Source: Pocillopora verrucosa (taxonomy: Eukaryota > Cnidaria > Anthozoa > Scleractinia > Pocilloporidae). From it: a stretch of DNA of 64,000 nt. The stretch is from positions 472,439 to 536,438 of the forward strand of contig NC_089315.1 of NCBI RefSeq assembly GCF_036669915.1. Reading direction: 5' to 3'. The position numbers and the translations under genes are program-made. Below are positions 23,700 through 37,300 of the stretch, piece after piece. How positions within the stretch are numbered: position 1 is the first letter of the stretch; every line of letters starts with the position of its first letter. Below the pieces are notes generated by a model. It had not been told where the DNA came from and did no database searches. It saw nothing but the letters and a program-made list of their open reading frames with translations.

Positions 23700-25700
23700 T
23701 GTCATGGAGAAAGAGAAAGAATGATCAGGAAAATTACAGAACTAGAATAATCAAGACAACTATATTTGAACTGTTTTATGACTGGAAATGGCGTTTGAGT
23801 CAGAAATATAGCTTTAAGCCGATATTTTTATAAAAAATAGTTTTTGTTTTTGGTCTTCTGTGGATCAGTTCAGTATCTGAAAAATACCAAATAACCTTTC
23901 AAATGTCAATTTTCAAGAAGTTCAAATGTATATCATTAAGACACTATTTATTATACCAAAATGTAATTATGTACATAGTTTGGAAAAAAGTTATTGATTA
24001 AGACATTGTAACGTATTTTTGTTTGAGCAAATTTTTAAGGAAAACGGCTTGGCCTCTTTCCGGATGAGTTTCAGTGCCGCGATGAACCCAATAAAATGTG
24101 GTTCTAATGGAATACCCTAATATTTGAGACATTTAAATCTATTTTCGCGGTAACGGACCGTTATATGATTCTTCACCCAAGAATTGACGTACGTATTGTA
24201 TGGGTAGAAAATGACATTTAACTTAAATCCTTGAGTTAGCGCATCACTTCGAATTCAAATGAACGTCCCTTTTATTAGCCAAAATTGAATATTAGCTTTT
24301 CTTTCCCCAACTCATCACCTTTCCTTCCCCACACTGTAATCACAGAGACTGTGAAACACAAAGGATACATATGTGTAGTAATGGTCTCGTCCGACTTAGG
24401 GTATTGATACCGTACTTGTTTCAGGCGGTAAAAATGTAGAGTTTAAGTTATGTAAGTGACGGCGTTGTGTGTGTTTGAGGAATTGAACTGATCGTTTGCA
24501 TCATTTCCACCTTTATTTTCATCGAGCACTCAAAACAACTATTAGCCATACAGGATGATGGAGTTTGGAAACAACCTGTTTGAGAATCATCTGTAACGCC
24601 ATTGAAAGCCAACAATTGTTAACGGTTGTTCGAGGGGTGGATAACGCTATCCTGTGGATAAATCTGTACTCAGTGGATTACGCAGTGAATGGCGATTTAC
24701 TTGTTGGAAAAGTTTATATGTCCTTCGAGTGACTTGGCCCTGCCTATTGTAAATTAATACACAGCTGAGTTTTTGTTTGCGCACAAGCGCTGCATGACTA
24801 AACGCTGTCATATCCGGCTCCCCGTTTGAAAGGTTACTGTCCCTGAGATCGGTTAGTTCTCTGTATGCGGAATATGACAAGAGGCACAGTACTGACGCTG
24901 ATACCTTACTTCTGGTGCGTTTTATTTTTTAACTTACAAAATTATATTTAATTTGTGATCTTAACTATAAAAATTATTAGAGTGTCCTAACAGGGTGTCA
25001 CTATCATAGCAAACCTATTAAGAAAAAGAAATTGTCTCTGAACAGTTTCCTGAGAAACACAGATTGTGTTGGTTAAGTTTTGGATAGCTCTATCGGAATG
25101 TTTCATCATTGACACCAGATGCTGAACTTTCTTTTGAAAAGGCGAACCAAAATACCTATCACTAACAAAAATGGATGATTTAATGAACAATTGGCACTTA
25201 AAGAATAGCTTTACATAGCGCAGCTACGACATCCATGTAAATTTCAAACTAGTTGCTTAAGGTTAGGAAAGGTTTTTAAATGAAACCTTTACCAAGAATA
25301 GATATTTGAATTTAATAGTTTGTTTCTTTTATGTAAAATGTGTTTTAAATTTCCATAGATGACCAATTAAGGCACGTAAGTCATTATAAATAGTAAATTA
25401 ATCGTTATCTAATAAAGCGACTCACAACTGCTATAGACAGAAATAAAGCTTATCGCAGTTCATAACAGTTTAGGTGATAAAGCTTAGGTGAACGTAAGAA
25501 TGTTCCCAATATATCATTTTTTCGAGTTTGCCATCGCATTAATTCATTCTCTTGTGGAAAAGTCTCCACACCAACCGGCATACAGTGAAACTGACTGCAA
25601 ACAGATGAGCCAGATAGCCAATGAATTCGAAAATGACAAAAAATTGTATACAACATCGAGATGCTCTCGTCCATATGTCATTGATTCAAACTTTTCTAAG
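23700..25700. other. Intergenic region between TTC16 and the lectin gene
   Basis: It carries the TTC16 3' UTR (AATAAA at 24090) and otherwise AT-rich sequence with no supported exon. Confidence 0.45.
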
Positions 25701-25731
25701 TTAAGTAAAATTTCTTACCATTAGTTAAGAA

Positions 25732-27836
25732 CTAGATTTCATAAAATTCAAATTGGTCCTCTTTCTTTGTATATTTCCCGTCGTGCCCAGCGGGTGTAAC
25801 AACAGCTTCTGACTTACGTAATGAACGTAATCGGCGACTTTTAGACTTGATATACTTCCTCGACAGCAGATTCTCTAGGCTTGTGGTTGATTGAAACCTT
25901 TCTTGGTCAATACTCGTGCTAGAAGATGCAAATACTCTGGCCTCAAATCGTCTTTCTGCTTCAGGTGTCTCTGGAGTGATTTTTATTTCCGGAGCTTCCA
26001 CGATGGAGTTACCGCGAGAATGATCAGCGGCATGAGTATTAGCATGGGAGCGCGAAGATTGTGCAGAATGATTAGACCTTATACTGGTCTCACTGAATCG
26101 TCTCTCGTCATTATACCCCATAGTTGAGACATGTGCAATGCTCGTTGTCATGGTGACAAGGCAGGAGTGTAATTTGTCCTTGTTACGATTTTTTCCGTAT
26201 CCGTAGTAAGTTCCTTCTGAGTCGTAAATGCTTCTGACGAGGAGCACACCTACCACTGATAACATAATAGCAGAGCACGTGAGTGGAATGCCGATCAGGA
26301 TCCCAAGCTCTGTAGCTCTGGAGTAAGGCAGATTCTCTTTGCTACCTATAGGCAAAAAAAAAAAAGAAAAAATTATAAATATTTTAAGTTATGTTATTAA
26401 AAGGAGAACTTTTGAAAAAAATGAGATACTCACCTTTCTTACAGATGGACGGAAGTCGTTGGACACATGAAGCATCTTCCCACCATCCCTTATGAATCAT
26501 TTGCACGCATGCGCCGTTCTTATCGGGCTCTCCAGGTGCCCAGTTATTAAAAGTGATTGGTGTTTTATCAATCCAATGGAGTTCTGAATCAGAAGATAGC
26601 CTTTCCATCCCCAGCCATATTTTAATTTTACCAGGTGGACCTAAAAACTTCTTAACTAAATCAAAAATCTTATCATTTTCTTCTTTGTTTGCAATTGATA
26701 GCAAATGAGCAGAGTTCATCTCACAGAATCTTTCAGCGTGATTAAACTGTCTCAGTTCTTTAACAATTCTGTAACATAAATTTCCCTCGTGAATCCAATC
26801 TTCATCACAAGTTCCTGTCAAGATAAACAAAGAACAACTGTCTATTAAACTGTTTACTAAATCCTGGGTCGATGATGGTTTTTGTCCTTCACCCGCACCA
26901 CTCCCTCCCCCCCCAAAAAAATACCTCATGGACGGTCTATTTTAATAGCCTGAGGGACTGGCGAGGGCAGTTAGGAGGGTAAGTTGTGCCAAGATTAAAA
27001 TCTAATCACTACTCACAGATTTTTTTAATTTTGCACAGCAAAGAATGCCCTGAAGGCCCATTCACCCTGGTTCCTGTGTCAGTTAATTTAATTAAAAAGT
27101 TAGTGACGTTGGGACAACAAACGCCAAACAAAAAATATGGGAGTAAAGAAAATTAGTCTCAAATTCTGCTCCAGACTGGCTGTCCGCGCCTTAGGCGTCG
27201 TGAATTTAAGATTTTGAATCATACCTGCATTTATTCTTTCTTCAACCCCAAACAAATTTAGTGTCTGAAATGTTTCATGCCTAACTGTTGGCGAGTAAGC
27301 AAACGTAAAGGGCAAGAATAAATAACTGAATGATAAATCAATAGGCGAGTAGACTAATGAACGAAGACGTGACATTTAAAGACTTCTACGTAAATACGTT
27401 TCGTCAGGAATAAGTGAAGAAACAATAAAAAACATATGTGGTGCATTAAGCAATATTTGGCCCCGAAACTTATTGATAAGAGGGTAACCTTACCTTGTGA
27501 ATACTCTAAGTTTGTTTCTGTGACAGCTGCCGTTTGTGAATTCAATTGATTTTTCCCTTGAGATGTTTCACTTGAGAGAGAATTGTTAGCTGGCGGCGAG
27601 GGTTTGATTATGTGCGCACTTGATGAAAGCGTATATGACGGCGTTGGTGAAAGAGTTGCTTGGGCATTTTCCCACTGAAGAATCGCTGTTGTTATGACTT
27701 GTAATTCCAAAGAAATAATGTTCTTTTTTAGTAATACATTAACGAAGAATATAAGCAAAAGATTCAGTAGTACGTTCTCCAAGTGAAGACGAGATGCAAA
27801 CTTTGCTCCGTTCAAAATTGTTCTTGATCCATCCAT
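25732..27836 (-). CDS. Single-pass membrane C-type lectin receptor
   Basis: Three exons join in phase on the minus strand: 27836-27494, 26814-26434 and 26345-25732, giving 445 residues. Residues about 20-37 are hydrophobic (VLLNLLLIFFVNVLL; signal peptide or anchor), followed by a Ser/Thr/Pro-rich stalk to about 114. Exon 2 is one C-type lectin domain (115-241) of the long six-cysteine type: TCDEDWI, NLCYR, RFCEMN, IWLGM, the sugar-site motif EPD in WAPGEPDKNGACVQM, WWEDASC and SICKK. EPD replaces the EPN or QPD motif of typical mannose or galactose binders, so calcium-dependent sugar binding is plausible but its specificity is not. Exon 3 encodes a membrane segment (255-278) and a 167-residue cytoplasmic tail rich in Ser, Thr and charged residues, ending EFYEI. 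It is likely a cell-surface recognition protein. The start codon is the least certain part: the frame stays open a little upstream, so another 5' exon is possible. Confidence 0.8.
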
Positions 27837-29318
27837 AAGTAAACCCGCAATTAGTCGAGATCCTGGAAGGAACTCGAAAATGTCACAACCTTAGAAAAGA
27901 AGAAGAAAAAATAATCAAGACCAGGCTGCCCCATACATCCTCAGATTGTACTCATAGCAGAAAAGAAAAATTCTAATTCACCATGTTGGAACTTTAAGCC
28001 TAGAAACTCCCATTCTTTATATTTATTCATATGCTAAAAAGTGCGATTTTTATCAGACGGGCGCATTTCCTGACTACTTTTGCGGTTTTCTTTTCCAGAG
28101 ATAATCATGAAAACGATAGCAAGGCGGGTTAAGGATATACACCCCAGCAAGAAACATATGGAGAGATTATGACGATATTTATCTTAGAGCTTCTCACTTA
28201 TATGCATTTTACGTCTTATCAAGTTGTTGTCGCTTTTCTATTACTAGAAAAGATCCTGTTTAGTTTTGCTTCATTTTGTTTTGTTTTCCTTTTTATATTT
28301 TATCATGTTTAGCCTTTGTAATTTTAACCAGAAAATTGACTTTTTTTTCACAGCTTAAATGGAAGTAAGTTTCCAGAAGTTTCTATATGTTTATTCAACA
28401 ACGGTATAACATCTGTCTGTCAATAACATTTCTCTTACATCACACAGTTGAAGTTACTTCCTGATAAATGAACCTGAAAGACGCATTGTGTCTATCAAGC
28501 CCTTTGATCCGCGTCAGTAAGAAACACGTTCACTTTGTCACCTGTGCTATTGTGCTCAGACGCCATTGGTTATTTAAACCTAACGTTCCATCTCACGACA
28601 AATCCCAGTGGAATACCATCCCAACATCAACTGTTTTGGTATTATAATGACTTTTACTTCACCTCTGTTCTGAGCTCGCATGATTACTCAGACTGCCATT
28701 TGATATTCACCGTGGCGTGACTCTTGTTATTTTATTCACGCAATGAAAAATTCGTGGTTTCCTGACTGTCCGAAGTTCAGGCTAGCATGCTATTATACTT
28801 TATATCACGGTCTGTATGTATCTTGTTTATCAGAAAAGATTCATTCCGCCACCATCGGATTCTCAAGTCGTCCTTTCGGACTTGATCAGCGAAGGTGAAA
28901 AACGAAATGAAGACCTCCAAGATTTACTGGCAATAGAGCAAACTACTCTGTCCGTGAGCTGTAATAATCTGCTTGATTGAGTTGATACATGTGTTACTTA
29001 TTCTTTATGCTAATTTTTTCTTGGCAGGCAAGTTTAAAAGATGTTATCTAGTACCTTTTCAAACGAATTTGTTAGTCAGGAATTCGTTGGCAAGTTATGA
29101 ATAATTTAAGGCATATGGCAAAAATGTTTGACTGACTCCACTGGCTGAACTTATCATGAAGGACGGATCACTTACTTTGTATACTCAGCGAAAACATCAT
29201 GTCAAAACCTCTACGTACAAGATTAATTTTCTGATGAAAAGCAAAGAGAAAAGTATCACCAACATGGGCATTACTCGCCGCCTTACTGGACTGTGTGCAT
29301 TGTTCGTACCTGTTTTTG

Positions 29319-30844
29319 TGTAATCCTCGAGCAGTTGATCAAATGTCTCGTGATTTTGTTGACACTGCTCATGAACTTTGTCTCCACCTTGGCATTTCTC
29401 TATTGCAAAGCAACATCTAGAAAGAAGCGGAGGTAACTACTCAATGAATAAGTGATAAGGCCCTTTTAACTTTAGTCATCATGTTCTAAGAAGGTGCCCA
29501 AAACTCTCGTTTTATAACTCGCGTTACCTTGATATTTTTTCTGCGTAAATTGAGAGAAAAAGTTACCAAGTAACTGACGACAGCTTCTGACCTTCACTAA
29601 GAAGAAATATTTTTGTTTGACTCTTTTTTCCGGGCAATTGTTATTCTTGCTATAAAAAATATATGCTATAAATGATCATCTCTGTCGCAGACAAAACATC
29701 GCCCCCAAATCTTAACTGTGAGATGCATGTAGAGGTCTTGGTTTCCGCTCTGGCGTTCGTATTTTGAATATTTTCATTAACAGCCGTTTTTCGGACAGCG
29801 TCGTGCAGACAGCGTGGGTGTTGAAAAGTGAATCTTCTAAAGTGATTCAAAACTAATCATGCAACTCTAGTACTTTCTGCTGAAAGTTTCCATTCGTCCC
29901 TAAAAAGGTCACAAAATTGTACATCTAAAGTAACTTGCTGCCATCTTAAAACTAGCTGAAAGACGCAAAGCAGAAAGTTTCTTATAGCTTCTTAGTACAG
30001 TCTTCATGAAATAAAAAAGGCGAATCATGCGCTTAGCCGTTCGCCGAGATCACGCGACTTTGTTTACCATCCTGTTGGTCATCTATTTCCTCAATCGCCG
30101 TATCTTTTTATCATATATGTTCGGTTATGCCCAGCAGTCGAAAACTTTTCACAGAATCTCCGCTGAAAAACTATTTCAACTTCGAAAGAGTATCAGATGG
30201 TGTTTGGAAATTTTTATCAACTCCACAAATTAAAATACATCCCTATCTCTTCATGCTGTATGCTTATCCATGCAATAAGCTCATTAATTCGAATTTCGCT
30301 TTTCCGTATTTTCTTTTTAATTTTTTCTATGACGAAGTTACTGGTATTAGGTGTATCAATTAGAAATGAATAAAGGATGGCTTCTTCTTAAAATGCATAA
30401 TCCAGCCAAAAGGTTATGAAAACAGACAGATTAATCAGCTAGAATATGGGCGTTATGGTAATGTTGAAAAATTTATTTAACTATCAAATTTACGTAAAAC
30501 TGTACATCACGTACAGGAGAGAATTGCTAATTGCTAAATTGTGGATCACAATGAATTTTTTCACTTCCTATTGAAATCGAAACAAATTAATAAATGTCTC
30601 GTGCAATTTAGTTAAACTGTTTCTCGGTTTCGCTCCGCATTTCAGTTTGAGGGCAAATACTTTTGGCCACAGATGAAACAAACCTCGTGTCCATATGGAT
30701 GATGTCACTGCTCACCACTAGTGCTTGTCGCTGATTGGTTGGATATAGGTTAATAGTCATTACCGAGCCCCTTTCATAAAAGTGCCATGACATTATTTCT
30801 ACCAGTGACCCTAACATGACGATAACAGAGACACAGCTACGCAT
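29319..30844 (-). other. Possible small secreted Cys-rich protein gene (speculative)
   Basis: A signal-peptide-like start (MRSCVSVIVMLGSLVEIMS) at 30844 ends at a possible GTAATG donor after ERGS. A middle open stretch lies at about 29850-29690 with two cysteines (HPRCLHD ... TSTCISQL). A third at 29420-29319 has an AG acceptor and a GTACGA donor and encodes CCFAIEKCQGGDKVHEQC followed by an acidic helix-like end. Phases between the pieces were not proved, no final exon with a stop was found, and I recognise no family. Confidence 0.2.
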
Positions 30845-31149
30845 GGCTCCATGAATCCGTCACAGTAATACAACATGAAGGACCTGAAGGAGATTTTTGA
30901 CAGGTCTAAATAAATTGCCATGGTACAATATAAATTTAAAGGTTTAAAAGCGCCTCAAAGACTGTACACAATATTCAAGATGGATCATGAAAAATAATTA
31001 AGATCAGTCAGAAATACAAACACATTTAAAACAAATAAACGAGTAAGTAATACGAGTGTTACTAAATAAACAAATGAATAAATTTATTCATACAAACATT
31101 CATACAAAGATGAAAAATAACCAAATCGAGAAAAGAATCAATTAATCAG

Positions 31150-31335
31150 TGAAACAACAAACGAACCAAAACCGAAAGAACGAACTAACAAGGAGCGAAA
31201 GAAGGAACGGCTAGCGAACGAAAGTACAAAGAACGAACAACTGACAAACGAAAGAACGAACAAACAAACCACTGACGAACGAAAGAACGAACAGACGAAC
31301 CCGCACTGGCGAACGAAAGAACGAACGAGCAAGAT
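31150..31335. repeat. Degenerate GAACGAAA tandem repeat
   Basis: About 20 imperfect copies of an 8-base unit (GAACGAAA or AACAAACG variants) on the + strand. The long SFFRS/FVRS-type open frames on the minus strand are artefacts of this repeat. Confidence 0.75.
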
Positions 31336-34300
31336 AAGGAATAGATATTAAGGCTGTTAAGACTGATCAAGTAGCGTTTATTTAGCCTTGGGCTTTAACT
31401 TTTCAACAAGCCAATATAAGCCACATTACGCTTGTTACACAAATAACTTCCGTTTGTAATATTTCCATCTATTCGGATATTGATCTGCATTTACACCTCT
31501 TAATTAAAAGAAAACTTAAAATATAAGAGGACTAATATGAAAATAAGAACAGCAGGATGGGAACAGCTAGTAAATAAAACCAACCATCAAAATAAAAGAT
31601 AAAAATTGAGAAAAAATACTAAAGAATATCTTGTAAACACTATGTTGTCACTTGTTTTCCTTGCCCTAGCCATAAAATTAGACTACAATTGTTTTCAATT
31701 CTTACTTCTTATTAATAATCATTTTTTTTAAATTTATTTTTCAATTTGTCTCACTTTATGCGGTTTACAGTTCGTTATCGATATCAAAAGGCATCTAACT
31801 CTTTATTTTGTCTAACCTCCGAAATTTCAAATTTTATCCTTTGGTATATGTACGAACACCACAAACCAATGAGAGTTCTGAAGAAGAAAGAATTTGAACG
31901 AATTCACGGTAAATTTATCACCTTTTCCGGAACAACATAATGCTAATTTTGTTTCCCAAACTGATGAAGGGAAAGGAAATCCATTCAATATTTATGAAGT
32001 TTAGCTTTTGGCGGCGTTAAATATTCAAGAGATGAAAAGGCAGTGCTAGAGACCTCAAGGCATGGATTCATTTTAGACAATGATATTTGCATGGACGAGT
32101 TATCTTAAGACTGAATTCGGTTGGATTCTTCCTTGTAGTCCTTGTGGCAATGATGATCCATAAAACGAATCCATTAGTCGGCTAAATTATTTACCAAAAG
32201 GAATCTGCATAAAGGGACTCACAAACTCCGCGGCTGAAGAGTAATTTCCAATACTTTTTGGCCTGATTACCTTAATCTGACACGGCTCTAAGGTCAAGAA
32301 AATATAGGTCGGACACAGTGTGAATAGTAAAGTTAAGTAGCTTACAGCGAAGTCGAGAATTAAGGCAAGTTTGCTGAATTATTGAAGTACGCTTAGTGTG
32401 TAGTGTAACAAGTATATTATGTCAAATGCTATATATATTTGTTAAGTATGGCTGATTAAAAAACGGTGTTTACGGTCAATTTCGGCCCGCTTCTGCTACG
32501 TTAACTCTTTCATTGACTAAAACTGGACCGGAAAGTATTTAACGTGTGAACTCACAAGAATCGGTTCAGAAAATTATTAACCAAATATTGCATACCTTAC
32601 ATATCTAAAACGCAGGATTCCTAACCAATACGACACTGCAATTTACAGCTGTAACCAAGAAAGATTTATAAAGAAAAACGTTCAGAACGTTAAGTCGACT
32701 TATCCAAAATGAGACCATAAGCCATAAATTATGTGTAAGTTTTAATCTAAGCGGCAGTGGCTGAGGTATTGTCTATTGTCTTAGTAACTATTAATATTTA
32801 CATAAGAATGATGATCTGGAATAAGTTAGGACAAAAAATGGTAAGCCATTATGCTCTTAACTAAAAGGATTAAAGGTTATTTTTAGGAATGTTAACGGTA
32901 AAAGCTGTTTGTTTTTCTGGTTAGAATCTCGAAAATTGTGTAGAAAAAAAAATCGATGCGTGCTCAAGGAAAGTCTCTTTTCTATTCACATTTAGAAGAC
33001 ACCTGCTTGTCGCAGCTTTCAAGATGTCTTGTCCTGTCGCTGTAGGAAGCCACATGTTTTTGTAATATGGTGTAAACCGCATTTCATATCTGCAGTTAAC
33101 AAGCATATACAAGTTATACACCTTGGTTAAGGCTATATCTTTGAGACCAAAACACAAAATGTTGATTAGCTGCAAAATAATGTTAAATCTTTAGATTTTG
33201 TAAGCGGCTGTGGTGGTTTTCGGCAAACACTATGAAATCGTGGTCTAATTTCGTTCCAAACGGTCTGTTGTGTATGGTAACCCAAACGTCCTTAATTTCC
33301 CTTTTGGTAGTTTGTGACAGTTTTAACTCAGCATCAAGTTATCAGCCGAATCTGTGCACATTGGCGCTACAGAATAATGTTCTTAATCTTCTAGGATTGT
33401 AAGAATTGAAAAACAATTTTCATCGAGAAGTCTTGACGATCCCATTCTTTATAGAGATTCATCACAGGGGTGTTTCTTTACTAATCAAGTCATGTAACAT
33501 ATTTTAGATCCTGCTTCAACAGTTCAGCGTTCTCTAAGAACTTACAAAAGTTGCATTCTGCTGATTTCAGGATATTTACATTAAGAGAAGCGCTGGTAAC
33601 TTGGGAGCCAACTCAGTAATTGAACGCCCAGATCAATATCTGAGGCATAGAATCCTTGACAATGTTTTTTTTTCTGAAACTGTCATTCAACATGTACTTT
33701 TTATCCCTATTTACACCTAACTAACAAGCAAACCTTCTTGTTCCTCATTGTTCATTCAAAAGCTGTACATCCCTATTATTGTAAATTAATTGCGCCGAGG
33801 CTTCATCCAGTGAAAAGCCGGCGATGTGGGAGGTCTAAAGGCCGATTGCAGCGTGGTTCAAAACCATAATACATTGTTTTGTCTCTAAGACACTAGTTTG
33901 CATTCAAATTTTTAATTACATTAATTGAATTAAAAATTCTGTATGTCGTGCCTGTTTTTTGGATAGGCTTATGTTTTAAAACCTAAACTATTAATTACTC
34001 GACATGACTATTAACAGCTAATAGAGGCAGTTCTAAGCTGTTGATTGCTGTTTAAATCAATGCCAGTGGAAGGCATTTGAAGTCCTGATGAACATATCTT
34101 GTAAAATATCAATTATTACCAAGGTTGTTGCCCGTCTTTGAGCCTTAGAAACAATCGCTTTGTATAACTGATAAAATCTAAACATGTGGCATATGATCTT
34201 GAGCCATGATAGTAAATTACGAAGCTTATGTTTTAAGTAATTAAATAAAGTGCTTGCTATCTATTTGCACAAAACAATCAGTGCAAATTTTCAAATGTAT

Positions 34301-37300
34301 CATTACGCTAAAATTCGAGAGAAAACCGCGCATGCGTGGCTATGAACAGAGTCCAGTACTGTAACTTCTACATGGAAACACAAACTGTTTTTCCAAATTC
34401 AAGGGCAGACCTTTCTTAGCCAATACAATAAAATAAACTTATTAAACAAAATAAATAAAGACCGAGCATTAATCATATGAAATACGAAAGAATTCATCAC
34501 AATGAATTAATTAACAGAACATTAACAAGCAGGAGTTAGGAAAACTGACGACAACAAGTACCAAGTAACACGATTATCATTGTTTGGAGTATAGTTCACA
34601 TGGGCTGACAATTTTCGTGACTGGGAAAGCTTTGCCCTGATTGAGTCAGCAGCGAAAGAATCGAACCATTACTAAGCCGTATTCCGCTTTGAGTATTAAA
34701 ACACCGGGATACAACTCCATCACACAACACCAAATGTATTTTAACGCAAAAGGCTCAGTCTCAAGCATTTATCAATTGTTTTTCTCGACGAGATATCGGT
34801 CTGCATCCCACAGAGATGAATCTTTAGTTCTCTGTGTATTCATTTTCTGGAGTTGCTCAAACATGACGAAACAATTTAAACAAATTAAATCGTATTTCAA
34901 GGGTTAAATGGCTCATTTACAACTTGAAACCCACACGGAGAAAAAGTTACGGAATCTTATGGGTTAAAATGTTGGCTTTTTTTCAGGAGATATTCATAGA
35001 ATGATTATAAAATAAAAGAAAATGGTGAAATTATTTAATGGAATTCATTTGGCTTCCGAGTAATTCAACTCACTTAAGAGCGTTAGCTCGACAAAACACG
35101 CAGCCCACATTCCTTCGAAGATCACTCGCATTCATTTAAGATGCAAATTGTTATGGAAATGTTTGCAAGCTAGCGGCGAAATCGTACTTCTTGTTTTCTT
35201 GGTTTACTTTTAACGATATTGGACGGGTAATTTATCATTGAATGAGATCTGTTAGAGTATGTACAGCGATCCTTGCCAACTTGACAACTCTAACTAGGAA
35301 CATTTTCAAGGGGAACAAACACACATGATGCTTGACCAAACTGACTGCGCTCACCCATTGTTTACAAGCAAACAGATTTCTTCTACGTCTCATGGAAAAT
35401 AAAAATCCCTTTTTACGAAAATGACAAGAAATTCACAAGTTGAAAAAGGCCAGTTGAAACAACGGCATTCGTATAAACCTCAGATTGCGCATTTCTACCG
35501 GGGAAAAGAATTTGGTTGTTGCCACTCCAAAATATTGCTTTGACGTAGACATCATAAATACTTGCTCAATGACAACGAAATGAGGAAGGAAAACAGTCAA
35601 AAGCCACAGAACAAGCTCGTTTAAGCTAATCTTCCCTCGCTTTCTTTGCCGGTAAATGACAAGTACACTCTCATCAAATCGATGTTCAAAGCTTTTAATC
35701 ACAACTGGATACTAAAACGTGTGATTGGAGCAAGTTGTGTACGACTGTGTTTGTCTCCGAGAGACCTGAGATTGTCACATAAAGCGAATATAAATTAATC
35801 ACCGAGTAAACACGAATGAAAGCTGCCATATGAACATCGCTTTAGCTTCTGAAAACACACACCGTGCCGCTCACTTCATGACACTCAGTTTTCAATTTTT
35901 ATCTACTTGAGCTTTGACTTCGTTCAGTCAGACTCCAAGAGTAAGATTCACTAGACTAAAGAATCTTGAGGACTAGGCATATTCTATGAAGAAATGTAGA
36001 TTGTCAGATCAAAATACCTCCCTTAAAAACGCATTGAAATTCAGAGAAGCTCTATTCATTTTGGCATTACGTTTGATAAACAACCAAACGTCAGTTTAGT
36101 TGCTAACTGATCCAGTTCGGCTATTTTTGTCTCTTCGAATATCTTTGGAGCATCGAACATATTTACAATAAAATTTACCTACTTGTAACGTTATTGAGCA
36201 TATCTTGATCTCTGAGTGTAAGTTCTGTGCGCCATCGATTTACTAGCTAGCTGGAAGTTGTTCCATACTGCGAGGCTGTTTCGTGGTCTTCTCATATCTT
36301 GATTAATCCATTTGGCGAGTAATGAGCCTCATATTAAAGACAGTCTCGCTTCAGCGCTTTCACTGGATGCATTAGGACAGCAAAGCAGCGGAGTGGAGCG
36401 AACAACAAATGCGTAGTCAAATCACTTCTTTTAGAAGATTAGAACTTGTTAATCGTTTGAACAAAGGAGTTTGAATACTGAATAGGGGGTGTCATTTCTG
36501 TGTTTACTTTGTTCATTTTCGAGGGGCTGTGCCAGTTAGATGCAATCGAAAAGCAAATATAGAATTTCTGATAGATTGGAATTGGCTGAAAAACGTAATA
36601 TAAACGAAAAACAAAAGTGGCTAAGTTAAAATTATGTGAACCTAGAATACTTGACTAACATGCCACACTGATCATAAACAATATAAGTAATTATATTTTT
36701 TAGTCGAGATTAAAATAAGACGGTGCGTTATGAATTTATGTTTGAAGACTTTTTTTTTTCAGTCATGGACACCTTAAAAAAGAAAACTTATTCTCGTGAA
36801 GTTGGAAATATGTTTTTACGGATCTTTGTTTTGTATTAATCTGATGCATTTCTTTCTAATAGCGTTACTGACTGTAATGATATTCAAACAGTAAGCTATT
36901 CTCTTTTTTATGTTAAAAGCAATATAACAATGCAGAATACAGTGTTCCTTTGTTGCAGCGAAAGCTACTGATATGTTTTCCAGAGTAATAAAAAATCGTA
37001 TAACATAAATCAAATTTGGCCAGCTGTATATAAAGCCGCTGACCAAATGCTGCAACTCCAAGACTGGACCGTTGACTGGACCTGATTTGAGCGAAATTTT
37101 ACACTTCTTTAGGAAACTCGAGTGGTACCCATAGGTGTAAATTGAGACTAAAAGATGCATTATTGAAATGTTTTTTACATTGTAGCCAACAGATAATTAT
37201 AATCAATTAGGACACCGTGTTTGAGTTCTCTGGGATATGCTTTGTACTGATGACATAAGCTCTCTATGAAATAGTGGTCATCCAGGGTTTTAGTGATAAG

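Noticed and set aside
28834..28979. Plus-strand exon-like stretch (RFIPPPSDSQVVLSDL...) with AG acceptor and stop
   Set aside because: Looks coding by composition, but no upstream exon could be linked and no family was recognised.
31138..31370. Two overlapping minus-strand frames rich in SFFRS/FVRS
   Set aside because: Artefact of the GAACGAAA tandem repeat read on the other strand.
34641..35702. Open frames of 88 and 89 codons in the gene-poor region
   Set aside because: No splice signals, domains or similarity that I can support.
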